Below, piece by piece: positions 44,632-52,923 of a DNA stretch of 64,000 nucleotides. A program made the translations under genes and the position numbers. Source of the stretch: Clostridiales bacterium (GTDB taxonomy: Bacteria; Bacillota; Clostridia; Saccharofermentanales; Saccharofermentanaceae). Location of the stretch: the NCBI GenBank assembly GCA_017515465.1, contig JAFWFV010000039.1, positions 1 through 64,000 of the forward strand, given 5' to 3'. The number at the start of each line of letters is the position of its first letter. Positions within the stretch are counted from its first letter, which is position 1. Below the pieces are notes generated by a model that was not told the origin of the DNA, did not search any database, and saw only the letters and a list, made by a program, of their open reading frames with translations.

Positions 44632-46842
44632 ATGAATAATCTCACGAGATATTCGAAAACACTTGAAAACATTGCTATGACCGAGAACAGCATCACATTC
44701 GGTCTCAGCATGACAGAATTCGTAGAAAGCCCCATAACCGAGATCGCCAGGGACAGCGGCATGATCAAGGTAACACTTTCTTCTCCCCAGTCGGGGATCA
44801 TCAAGATCAATGCCTCCGTCAGGTACACAGGCAAGAACAATACGGGCATCATCATTGCCAGACCGGTAAATGGTGTCGGCATCGAGGATGAGGATGGCAG
44901 CATAGTCTTCAGATCAGGAACCCTCGAGGCTAAGGTCAGCAAGACCGGTCCTTTCAGGATCGTCTTCAGCCATTGCAATGTCCCGATCACGGCCACTTCC
45001 CTGAACTCATTTTTCAACACCAGGAGATCACAGGAATATACGGGTGCATGTTTTGACATGGCCCCTGGAGAAGCCTGCTTCGGACTCGGCGGTTCAGGAA
45101 GTCTGGATCTGGTCGGCAGAAAAGAAGAGACTGACAACAGCAGGGAAAGCGCCGCTTTTAGCAAGATACCTTTCTTCGTATCATCCAGAGGTTACGGCAT
45201 CTTTGTAAACTCATACGGTTCTGTGAAATTTGATTTTGCATCACAGAGCGGATCCATCAATTTCTCCCAGGAAGGTTCTGAGATAGAATTCCTGATCTTT
45301 GCCGGAAACCTGGTATCAGATGTGATCGCAACATATACGGGTCTTATCGGCAGGGACAGCACCATCAGTTCCCTCAACCCGGGCCTGGCACTCGATTATG
45401 GAGAGAACTTTGATCACACAGCTGACAGTATCCTGGCCGAGGTTGAAAAGGCAGGTGACCTGGGGATCAATATTTCCGAGGTATGGCTCGGAACGGGATA
45501 CCTTCCCAGGAGCACCAGATCAGGATATACATGGGATCCGGAGCGCTTCCCCGATCCCGGAAAGTTCATCCGCAAGCTCCATGACAGAGGCATCAGGCTG
45601 GGTCTGTCCCTTACTCCGTATCTGTCTGATTTCGCACCCGAATTCCCAGAGTGCATAGATAACGGCTTCTTCATCTGCGATGACAGTAATGAACCCATAC
45701 TGACCGATTTTGACAAGGGGATCATGGGTATCATCGACGTTACGAACCAGAGTGCCAGGAACTGGCTTGGCCTCAGGTTCGATGCACTGCTCCACACGGG
45801 TGTGGACATGGCTGAGGCTGATTTCAGATATGAACTGTTCAATGATCTCAATAAAGACACCACTTTCTATAACAGCTTTGCTGCGATCTTCAATACACTC
45901 GTCAAGGACTGTGTGGCAAGATGCATCGGCTCCGACAATGATTCGGTTATCAGGAGCTCCACCGCTGCAGGAGATCAGATCGGTCCATACCGCAATATCT
46001 ACATAAACAAGAATACGGCCAGCTACAGCAGCCTGGCCTGTGCCATAACAAATACCCTTTCCTACGGCATGACCGGATATGGGATTACCAACATGGATGT
46101 TCCCGCCATCACAACGTCCTCGCCTACGCTTTATACCAGGTGGGTCCAGGTCGCAATGACCATGCCTCATTTCAGACTGCCCGTCCCTTTCTGCAAGGAT
46201 CAGGACATGCTCCCCGCGATCAAGATGGCAGGCAATATCAGACTGGCACTCCTCTCATATCTGGAATCAAATTGCGTCGAATCTGCTAACTACGGATCAC
46301 CGGTCGTAAGACCCATGCAGGTTGAATTCCCGGGTGACAGGCTCGCCCAGAAATGTACGGGTCAGTACATGCTCGGCTCCATAGTGATGGTATGTCCCGT
46401 ACTCTCAGGTGCAGGCAACGTCACATTCTACGTACCCGCAGGAACCTGGACCAATTTCCTTACGAGAGAGACGGTCACAGGTCCCAGGATCATGAGCCGC
46501 AAGGCCGACATCAATGAGATCCCTCTCTATATCAGGCCCAATTCCATCCTGCCCTCCAGGAGCGGTGATTCCATTACTTTCTCCTGCTTCCAGCTGGCGG
46601 AAGACAAGGTCGCAGCAACAGAGGTATTCGGTTTTGACAAGTCGGCCAACGGCATCATCAATGTGCTGAAGAGCGGCGAACGCATCACCGTCAAGACGGA
46701 AGGATTCGGCAGACTGACAAAAAGGATCGTTCTTACCGGCATAAAAGACGTAGCCGGAGTATCTGAAGGATACCCCGACTCTGATGAATACGGTACTACG
46801 ATAGAATTCAATTCCAGCGAACTGATAATAACTCTCGGCTGA
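44632..46842 (+). CDS. GH31-family glycosidase-like protein
   Basis: A 736-residue protein with N-terminal beta domain, GH31-type (beta/alpha)8 barrel (~260-570) and C-terminal beta domains. The nucleophile region GVDMAEADFRYEL keeps Asp (D397) though the usual DFGE is altered. At the acid/base region, VIRSSTAAGDQIGPYRNIY aligns with R-x-x-x-x-G-x-Q, but the WGGD Asp position falls on K460 (YINKN). GMTGYGITNMDV corresponds to the G-x-D-IGG segment. So substrate binding may persist but hydrolysis by the normal mechanism is doubtful. No signal peptide. GGAGGATTGTC precedes the ATG. Confidence 0.75.
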   Translation: MNNLTRYSKTLENIAMTENSITFGLSMTEFVESPITEIARDSGMIKVTLSSPQSGIIKINASVRYTGKNNTGIIIARPVNGVGIEDEDGSIVFRSGTLEAKVSKTGPFRIVFSHCNVPITATSLNSFFNTRRSQEYTGACFDMAPGEACFGLGGSGSLDLVGRKEETDNSRESAAFSKIPFFVSSRGYGIFVNSYGSVKFDFASQSGSINFSQEGSEIEFLIFAGNLVSDVIATYTGLIGRDSTISSLNPGLALDYGENFDHTADSILAEVEKAGDLGINISEVWLGTGYLPRSTRSGYTWDPERFPDPGKFIRKLHDRGIRLGLSLTPYLSDFAPEFPECIDNGFFICDDSNEPILTDFDKGIMGIIDVTNQSARNWLGLRFDALLHTGVDMAEADFRYELFNDLNKDTTFYNSFAAIFNTLVKDCVARCIGSDNDSVIRSSTAAGDQIGPYRNIYINKNTASYSSLACAITNTLSYGMTGYGITNMDVPAITTSSPTLYTRWVQVAMTMPHFRLPVPFCKDQDMLPAIKMAGNIRLALLSYLESNCVESANYGSPVVRPMQVEFPGDRLAQKCTGQYMLGSIVMVCPVLSGAGNVTFYVPAGTWTNFLTRETVTGPRIMSRKADINEIPLYIRPNSILPSRSGDSITFSCFQLAEDKVAATEVFGFDKSANGIINVLKSGERITVKTEGFGRLTKRIVLTGIKDVAGVSEGYPDSDEYGTTIEFNSSELIITLG

Positions 46843-47778
46843 TCAGTTCTCAGTAAAGAACCTGTCTATATCTTCAAAGTATTCGGATCTCACCGGCTCG
46901 TGCTGTATCTCATGACGGTACGGGCCGTATGATTTTGACTTGACGGGAGCGCCTTTTTCCTCCATGGCCTTGATGACTTTTCTGACACCCTCGCCATATG
47001 ATCCTACCGGATCCTCCTCACCATATGTGAACATGATGGGACTCAGTGCCAGGTTATCGTAGACATCCCTGCTCTGTATGAATTCCACAAGAGTAAACAG
47101 GTCGTAGAATCCTTTGCCGGTAAACGTAAAGCCGCACATGTCATCCTGCATGTAGATGTCGATCTCCTTATCTACCGTGGAGATCCAGTCAAAAGGTGTC
47201 CTGGCCTTTTTGATCCTCTTGTTATAGCTTCCGAAAGCAGCTGCGTTTACGAGATTGGCAGGTTTCTTTTTACTTGACATCGATGCCAGGAACTTGGCAA
47301 ATCCAACTGCAGCATTCGGACCCATCGTCGAAGAGATGAGGTATGCCTCATAGGCTCCACTGTACTTGGGAAGTGAGTAGATCGCCCTTGTTATGAACGA
47401 ACCCATTGAGTGACCGTAAAGGACATACTTGAGATCCTCTCCGAATCTCTCCTTTGCCTTTTTATGGAATTTCAGTTCATCGGAGATCGTCTTGAAGATA
47501 GCACCTTTGCCCTCGCCAAAATATCCCAGGGGCATGCCGTTAGTCCTGTTGAGCTCATAGCTGCCGCCGTGTCCCAGCATATCCATGCCGCATACATGCC
47601 ATCCCCGCTCATTGAGGAATGCGATCATCTCCTCATATCTTCCTATGTATTCCGCCATACCGTGGCATATCTGGATCACGCCCTTCGGAGACTGTGAATC
47701 TGTGGGATAGAAGTATCCCCTGATCTTATTTCCGCCGCCTATCGAAGCATCAAATACAACTGTTTCTCTTTCCATCAT
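46843..47778 (-). CDS. Alpha/beta hydrolase, monoacylglycerol-lipase type
   Basis: A 311-residue alpha/beta hydrolase. The oxyanion HG is in IQICHGMAEYIGRYEEM, the nucleophile elbow is YGHSMGSF, and the acid and base fall in EEDPVGSYGEG and YRHEIQHEP. This is the pattern of monoacylglycerol lipase/lysophospholipase (S33) proteins. It has no signal peptide and probably acts on cytoplasmic glycerolipids or small esters. It overlaps the YugP-type protease gene by four bases. Confidence 0.87.
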   Translation of the reverse strand: MMERETVVFDASIGGGNKIRGYFYPTDSQSPKGVIQICHGMAEYIGRYEEMIAFLNERGWHVCGMDMLGHGGSYELNRTNGMPLGYFGEGKGAIFKTISDELKFHKKAKERFGEDLKYVLYGHSMGSFITRAIYSLPKYSGAYEAYLISSTMGPNAAVGFAKFLASMSSKKKPANLVNAAAFGSYNKRIKKARTPFDWISTVDKEIDIYMQDDMCGFTFTGKGFYDLFTLVEFIQSRDVYDNLALSPIMFTYGEEDPVGSYGEGVRKVIKAMEEKGAPVKSKSYGPYRHEIQHEPVRSEYFEDIDRFFTEN

Positions 47779-48473
47779 CTTCTCCTTCCTCCTCTCATGG
47801 CAAGCAGCCTCAGTAATGTAGCTGCTGAACTTGCCAGAGCGATCGCATATGTATCACCTGCAGCCCAAAGGAGCTTCTTTGCAGCCCTGAGCTGGTCGTC
47901 CGATACCCATTGAAGTTCCTGCATCGCCTTCCATCCTCTCCTGCTGGCATCGCGTTCGATCCACAATGTCACCGCATAAAAGATAACGGCAACGCTGTAC
48001 ATAACGATGCCCACTGTTGAGACATGGTATCCGATGCCTCCAAAGTCTTTCTCGACCACGTATGATATGACTACACCCAAGAGGACAACATATACTCCCA
48101 GCCTCGAACAGATGTTGACCGCCGGAGCCAGGAACTGCCTGACCCTGTACGCACCCATTCCCTGGGAATCCTGTACCGCATGTCCCGCCTCATGAGCGGC
48201 AATTGCAACTGCGGTTATGGAATTCCTGTTGTATGTGGTATCAGACAGATTGATGGTGCCTTCCCTGGAATTGTAATTATCAGTCAGGTCGCCGCCGGTG
48301 TGCTTGACCACAACTCCCGTGACATCATAGGAGTCCAGCATCTGCAGAACTGCCTGATTGGAAGTAATGCCGCTGGCAACGGGAATATTCGAATACTTGC
48401 TTGCCAATCTTCTGAGCCTGCCCTGAATGATCATGCTGGCAACAAAGATCACTATCATTAATATATAAAACAT
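47775..48473 (-). CDS. YugP-type membrane zinc metallopeptidase
   Basis: A 232-residue member of the neutral zinc metallopeptidase family 2 (YugP). An N-terminal helix is followed by VLQMLDSYDVTGVVV, the HExxH zinc site AAHEAGHAVQDSQG, then two or three helices and a short basic C-terminus (LLAMRGGRRR). The catalytic site should lie at the membrane; substrates are not known. GAGGTATGGATA precedes the ATG. Confidence 0.87.
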   Translation of the reverse strand: MFYILMIVIFVASMIIQGRLRRLASKYSNIPVASGITSNQAVLQMLDSYDVTGVVVKHTGGDLTDNYNSREGTINLSDTTYNRNSITAVAIAAHEAGHAVQDSQGMGAYRVRQFLAPAVNICSRLGVYVVLLGVVISYVVEKDFGGIGYHVSTVGIVMYSVAVIFYAVTLWIERDASRRGWKAMQELQWVSDDQLRAAKKLLWAAGDTYAIALASSAATLLRLLAMRGGRRR

Positions 48474-48567
48474 TATCCATACCTCTTATTCTTTATGGAT
48501 TGATTATATCACGCAAATTAACAGTATATCACGCGGCTCTGCTTTCTAATCTCCGAAAAGGTCCGAT

Positions 48568-49470
48568 TTGATAACAACTTCGGATCATTTCGTATCAAAT
48601 GTAAGATTACCCGGGAACCACAGGATCTATAATCCTGTTATGTACGAAATGAAGAACATGGAATTAATGATCAGTTTTCTCAGAAAACGTCTGGCAGAAA
48701 TGCCTCACGGTAGTTTCGGTGAGAAGAACGGACGCATGGTCGTGTATATCACATATGATCCTGCGGACAAGTCTGTTGATGCCCGCAACAAGAAGTGTTA
48801 TTCCGTTGATTCACCCAATGGAAAGATATGGTCACCTGTCATTTCGGAATACATAGCCACAAAAAAGAAACTGGACTCATACCTGAATATCTGGAACGGG
48901 ATATATAGATTCAACCCCCGGAACATTGATTATCCTCTCGAGAAGAGCAGATCAACTCTGCTTACCGACAGGTTTTTCTCGGATGCTAAGGAATATGCCA
49001 ATCCCACTCCGATAGAACACCCTATCAAATACAATGGCAAGATACTTAGATCCAAAAATGAGCTGTTGGGAGTACAGACGATCGAGAAGTTCGGTCTTGA
49101 TTTCAAGATAGAGATCGCTGTGGGAAATGATCCGTTCAATATGCTGTATCCGGATATTACTTTTTACGTTCCATATCAACAACGGTGTATTTCGATGGAG
49201 ATCAATGGTGCGTTGAATGTAGCTAAATACGCCAATAAATCCCTTAACCGTCAGAGCACTTATATCGATCTGGGACTGATGATAGGAAAAGACGTAATTT
49301 TTCTGGATATTGCAGATCCTGGTCAGTTTTATGCTGAATTGTTAGAGACACAGATAAAAACAGCGATCCTATCCGGACTGGATGACATAGTCTTTCCTCA
49401 TGGCTATGTTAATGACATATTTGATCATACTATGGATTCTCTACCAAGCGGTTTTTGGAGCATCTCATAG
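48568..49470 (+). CDS. Protein of unknown function, possible PD-(D/E)XK-like fold
   Basis: About 300 residues, cytoplasmic. The C-terminal half carries KILRSKNELLGVQTIEKFG, then MLYPDITFYVP, then ISMEINGALN, and MIGKDVIFLDI. The E...PD...E-x-N order recalls PD-(D/E)XK nucleases or restriction-like folds, but the final Lys is absent, so I keep this as a hint. Codon use is more AT-rich than its neighbours. The start may be TTG 48568 (AAAAGGT upstream) or ATG 48640. It runs directly into the TAGAGAA heptamer cluster. Confidence 0.6.
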   Translation: MITTSDHFVSNVRLPGNHRIYNPVMYEMKNMELMISFLRKRLAEMPHGSFGEKNGRMVVYITYDPADKSVDARNKKCYSVDSPNGKIWSPVISEYIATKKKLDSYLNIWNGIYRFNPRNIDYPLEKSRSTLLTDRFFSDAKEYANPTPIEHPIKYNGKILRSKNELLGVQTIEKFGLDFKIEIAVGNDPFNMLYPDITFYVPYQQRCISMEINGALNVAKYANKSLNRQSTYIDLGLMIGKDVIFLDIADPGQFYAELLETQIKTAILSGLDDIVFPHGYVNDIFDHTMDSLPSGFWSIS

Positions 49471-49613
49471 AGAATATGTGTAGAGAATTCAGGGTATTAT
49501 TCTCTATGACATGGTTAAATCGGTGGTTAATAGAGAACACCTATAGAGAATAATGAACCATATTCTCTATAACATGCGGAAAAACGCATCATGTAGAGAA
49601 CCAGCGTAGAGAA
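49468..49613. repeat. Cluster of eight TAGAGAA heptamers
   Basis: TAGAGAA occurs at 49468, 49481, 49531, 49544, 49594 and 49607, and as TTCTCTA at 49500 and 49563. Direct pairs are spaced 13 bases apart start to start three times (49468/49481, 49531/49544, 49594/49607), and the pairs repeat with a 63-base period. The inverted copies at 49500 and 49563 are also 63 bases apart. The pattern is therefore a regular higher-order array, as for iterons or cooperative operators, beginning at the very end of the preceding gene. Confidence 0.85.
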
Positions 49614-49633
49614 TCCTGCACAGATACATGCAC

Positions 49634-49662
49634 AAAAAAGCCCGGGCCACAAAGCCCGGGCT
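49634..49662 (-). terminator. Terminator of the pgk-tpi gene
   Basis: AGCCCGGGC/GCCCGGGCT forms a 9-bp GC-rich stem, followed on the minus strand by TTTTTTGTGC. It is 26 bases after the fusion-gene stop. Confidence 0.85.
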
Positions 49663-49687
49663 GAATAAGCTGATCAGATGGTCAGGA

Positions 49688-51643
49688 TCACTCGCCTGCG
49701 TTGCAGATGATGGAGAAATCCTCAGCCTTCAGTGAAGCGCCGCCTACGAGACCGCCGTTGATGTCCTTCTGAGCGAAGAGGCCTGCAGCGTTCTTGGCAT
49801 TGCATGAACCACCATACTGGATCGTCATAGCCTCTGCGCACTTGTCGCAGTAGAGCTCAGCGATAACGCCACGGATGAATGCGCAAACTTCCTCAGCCTG
49901 CTCATCTGTAGCTGTCTTGCCTGTACCGATAGCCCAGATAGGCTCGTATGCGATAGTGATCTGGCAGAGCTTGGAAGCGGGGATGTCCTTGAATGCGCCA
50001 ACGATCTGGCCCTTGATCCAGTCGAATGTCTCGCCTGCTTCACGCTGAGCAAGAGATTCACCACAGCAGATGATAGGTCTTACACCATACTTCAGGAGAG
50101 CCAGTGCCTTCTTGTTTACTGTCTCATCTGTCTCTGCATTGTACTCACGACGCTCGGAGTGACCGATGATGCAGTAGTTAACACCCATCTTAGCCAGCCA
50201 CAGAGGAGAGATCTCACCTGTGAACGCGCCCTTCTCCTCGAAGTGGCAGTTCTGAGCTGCGATCTTGATATTGGAGTAAGCTGCAGCCTCAACTGCTGCT
50301 GCGAGAGCTGTTGCGGGAACGCCCAGAGCGATCCTTGCCTTTGCATCCTTTACGAGGGGCTTGAGCTCTTCGATGAGCTTAACTGCATCAGAAGGGATAC
50401 CGCAGTTCATCTTCCAGTTGCCTGCTGCGAATGTTCTGCCGATCTTCTTGTCGTTGAGGCAATCGATACCGGGGAGAACCTTACCCTCGATGAACTCGAG
50501 AGAAGCGCCGCCGCCTGTGGAGATATGGGATACCTTATCTGCGAAGCCGAGCTTCTCGATAGCTGCTGCGGAGTCACCGCCGCCGATGATGGATACTGCA
50601 TCAGACTCAGCGATAGCTGCTGCCAGTGCCTTTGTACCTACTGCGAACTTCTCGAACTCGAATACGCCTGCAGGACCATTCCAGATAACTGTCTTTGCGT
50701 TCTTGATCTCTGCGGAGAACTTCTCGATAGTCTTGGGACCGATATCGAGACCTTCCCATCCGTCGGGGATCTCCATTGTGGGAACTACCTGGGAGTTAGC
50801 GTCAGCAGCGAAGTTGTCAGCAACTACTGTATCCTCAGGGAGAAGGAGCTTAACACCCTTCTCTTCTGCCTTTGCGATGAGTTCCTTTGCCAGGTCTACC
50901 TTGTCTGCCTCGAAGAGGGAGTTACCGATCTTGCCGCCCTGAGCAGCGATGAATGTGTAAGCCATACCGCCGCCGATGATGATCGTGTCAGCCTTGTCCA
51001 TGAGGTTTGTGATAACACCGATCTTGTCGGAAACCTTAGCACCGCCGAGGATAGCAACGAAGGGACGCTTAGGATCAGCGAGAGCGCCGCCGATGAAATC
51101 GATTTCCTTCTGGATCAGGTAACCTGATGCTGAAGGAAGGAAGTTAGCCAGGCCTGCTGTAGAAGCATGAGCTCTGTGAGCTGTACCGAATGCATCGTTT
51201 ACATAGAGGTCAGCCATGGAAGCGAGCTCTGCAGCGAACTTAGGATCGTTCTTTGTCTCTTCCTTGTGGAATCTAACGTTCTCGAGCATGAGGATCTCGC
51301 CGTCCTTAAGAGCAGCAGCCTTAGCCTTTGCATCCTCACCGATAACGTCAGCAGCCAGTGTAACGGGCTTGCCGATGAGCTCAGCGAGTCTCTCTGCAGC
51401 GGGCTTCATGGAGAACTTAGCCTCAGGTCCGTTCTTCGGACGTCCGAGGTGTGATACGAGGATAACCTTCGCATTATTGTCTACGAGATACTTGATCGTA
51501 GGGAGCGCGCCTTTGATACGCTTGTCATCTGTGATCTTTGTGCCTGTCTCTTTGTCGAGAGGTACGTTAAAGTCAACACGTACGATGACTCTCTTACCTG
51601 CAACGTTCAGGTCTTCAACGTTCTTCTTGTCATACATTGCCAT
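49688..51643 (-). CDS. pgk-tpi: Phosphoglycerate kinase-triosephosphate isomerase fusion
   Basis: Residues 1-~400 are a full PGK ([61 protein letters not shown]). From ~405 a full TPI follows ([19 protein letters not shown] with the catalytic His, [13 protein letters not shown] with the Glu, [10 protein letters not shown]). The only junction is a short CLNDKKIGR segment, with no stop or start between. Such fusions are known in Thermotoga. I chose ATG 51643 with AGGAGAG upstream; an in-frame GTG at 51652 is too close to that site. It serves glycolysis in the cytoplasm. Confidence 0.96.
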   Translation of the reverse strand: MAMYDKKNVEDLNVAGKRVIVRVDFNVPLDKETGTKITDDKRIKGALPTIKYLVDNNAKVILVSHLGRPKNGPEAKFSMKPAAERLAELIGKPVTLAADVIGEDAKAKAAALKDGEILMLENVRFHKEETKNDPKFAAELASMADLYVNDAFGTAHRAHASTAGLANFLPSASGYLIQKEIDFIGGALADPKRPFVAILGGAKVSDKIGVITNLMDKADTIIIGGGMAYTFIAAQGGKIGNSLFEADKVDLAKELIAKAEEKGVKLLLPEDTVVADNFAADANSQVVPTMEIPDGWEGLDIGPKTIEKFSAEIKNAKTVIWNGPAGVFEFEKFAVGTKALAAAIAESDAVSIIGGGDSAAAIEKLGFADKVSHISTGGGASLEFIEGKVLPGIDCLNDKKIGRTFAAGNWKMNCGIPSDAVKLIEELKPLVKDAKARIALGVPATALAAAVEAAAYSNIKIAAQNCHFEEKGAFTGEISPLWLAKMGVNYCIIGHSERREYNAETDETVNKKALALLKYGVRPIICCGESLAQREAGETFDWIKGQIVGAFKDIPASKLCQITIAYEPIWAIGTGKTATDEQAEEVCAFIRGVIAELYCDKCAEAMTIQYGGSCNAKNAAGLFAQKDINGGLVGGASLKAEDFSIICNAGE

Positions 51644-51701
51644 GGGATTCACTCTCCTGATAATTTTTTATCAGTGCCTTGAATTGCACTTAACGGCAAA
51701 C

Positions 51702-51730
51702 ATTATACTATTTTTCAGGTGTATATTAAA
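51702..51730 (-). promoter_or_regulatory. Promoter of pgk-tpi
   Basis: The minus strand reads TTTAAT, 17 bases, TATAAT. The leader contains an inverted repeat CTGATAA/TTATCAG at 51657-51674, just before the ribosome-binding site. Confidence 0.5.
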
Positions 51731-51744
51731 GGGCAATTATAGGC

Positions 51745-52923
51745 TTATTCGTGTGAAAGTTCCGACATCTGCTGTATCATGAATATCTTGTCACCGGGAA
51801 GGACGAACCGTGTTAATCCGCCCTTGCTGTCGTATATCTCGATGTTGGAACCATACTTGCATACCATGCCGCGGAGTCTGGAAGTGTTATATCTGATCTC
51901 TTCACTGCCGAGGAAATGTATTTCCCCATTGCTGATAAGGAACGTTCCCTCATCGACTTTCTCGAAAGTAAACTGGTCCTTCTCCCTGAATACCTCACAT
52001 TCACTCGAAAAAGCAGTAATGCTGCCTTCTTCTATCCTCTTTTTCTCCCACTCTGTCCATTTATGCAAGTCAAAAGCCTTATCTTTGTATGTGATCGTTC
52101 CATCGGGATGGTATTCATAGGCTGTTTTGCACTTGTCACAGATGATGCTGTTATTGCCGTCCCATTTGAGAGCAAAAGAAACATCACAGCACGGGCACCT
52201 GTATGCAATGTTATTAAGCCCTTCTGCCAGCTTCTTGCTGCCAAACCTGATCCCGCTCTGCCTTGCCCATTCATTCTCGTCGTAATCGATGGAACTCTTT
52301 ATCTCGCGGTCCAGTTCCTCTACCGTCATGGAACTGATCTCTTCTCTCGTTATTACGCGGACAAACTCCGAGGATATCCTTCCTCTGCGGATCCTGAGCC
52401 TGGAGCACCACCTGGGAATAGTGAGATATGCGCCGTGGATATGCTGGACGTAGATCGAAGCTCCCGCTTTCTTGGCAAACTTGGCAACGCCGTCATCGAA
52501 TCTGTCGGTGGTATGCCCGTCAACATGCCTGGTTGCCTCAGGGTAGATCACCAGGACACCATTTCTCTTCATTACCTTCATCATTGCCTTGACTGCAGAT
52601 GTATCCACGGCGAACTGTTTTTTGGGAATGGCTCCTCCCAGTTTAAAGACGTGCCCCCAGAAATGCTTGCGGAACAAAAACTCCCCACAGACGAAGTTTA
52701 CCTTGCGTCCGTGGGTGAGTCTTGAAGTAACCATGGGATCCAGAAAAGATTCGTGGTTGGCAATGACGATGATCGGCCCCTCAGCCTTGAGGAACTCCCT
52801 GTCAGGCTTCACCTTGATGCCTGACAGCAGAGCTATTATGGGCACCAGGATATTGGAGCCCACAAAGCCGAACCAGAAGGTGCTGGGAACGCACCCGATG
52901 TCATAGTTATACTCCTTTGCCAT
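51745..52923 (-). CDS. PlsC-type acyltransferase with zinc-ribbon C-terminal extension
   Basis: Residues ~50-230 carry the lysophospholipid acyltransferase motifs: NHESFLDPM (HX4D), KKQFAVDTSA and YPEATRHVDG. After that come a four-cysteine zinc ribbon CPCCDVSFALKWDGNNSIIC plus DKC and a ~100-residue beta-rich C-terminal region. The catalytic part would acylate lysophosphatidate or a similar acceptor on the inner face of the membrane; the added ribbon is unusual. It starts within the stop of clpC (TGATG), so the genes are coupled. Confidence 0.82.
   Translation of the reverse strand: MAKEYNYDIGCVPSTFWFGFVGSNILVPIIALLSGIKVKPDREFLKAEGPIIVIANHESFLDPMVTSRLTHGRKVNFVCGEFLFRKHFWGHVFKLGGAIPKKQFAVDTSAVKAMMKVMKRNGVLVIYPEATRHVDGHTTDRFDDGVAKFAKKAGASIYVQHIHGAYLTIPRWCSRLRIRRGRISSEFVRVITREEISSMTVEELDREIKSSIDYDENEWARQSGIRFGSKKLAEGLNNIAYRCPCCDVSFALKWDGNNSIICDKCKTAYEYHPDGTITYKDKAFDLHKWTEWEKKRIEEGSITAFSSECEVFREKDQFTFEKVDEGTFLISNGEIHFLGSEEIRYNTSRLRGMVCKYGSNIEIYDSKGGLTRFVLPGDKIFMIQQMSELSHE

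Noticed and set aside
50159..51127. Plus-strand Leu/Cys-rich open frame inside pgk-tpi
   Set aside because: Antisense of a highly conserved glycolytic gene; composition is that of a shadow frame.
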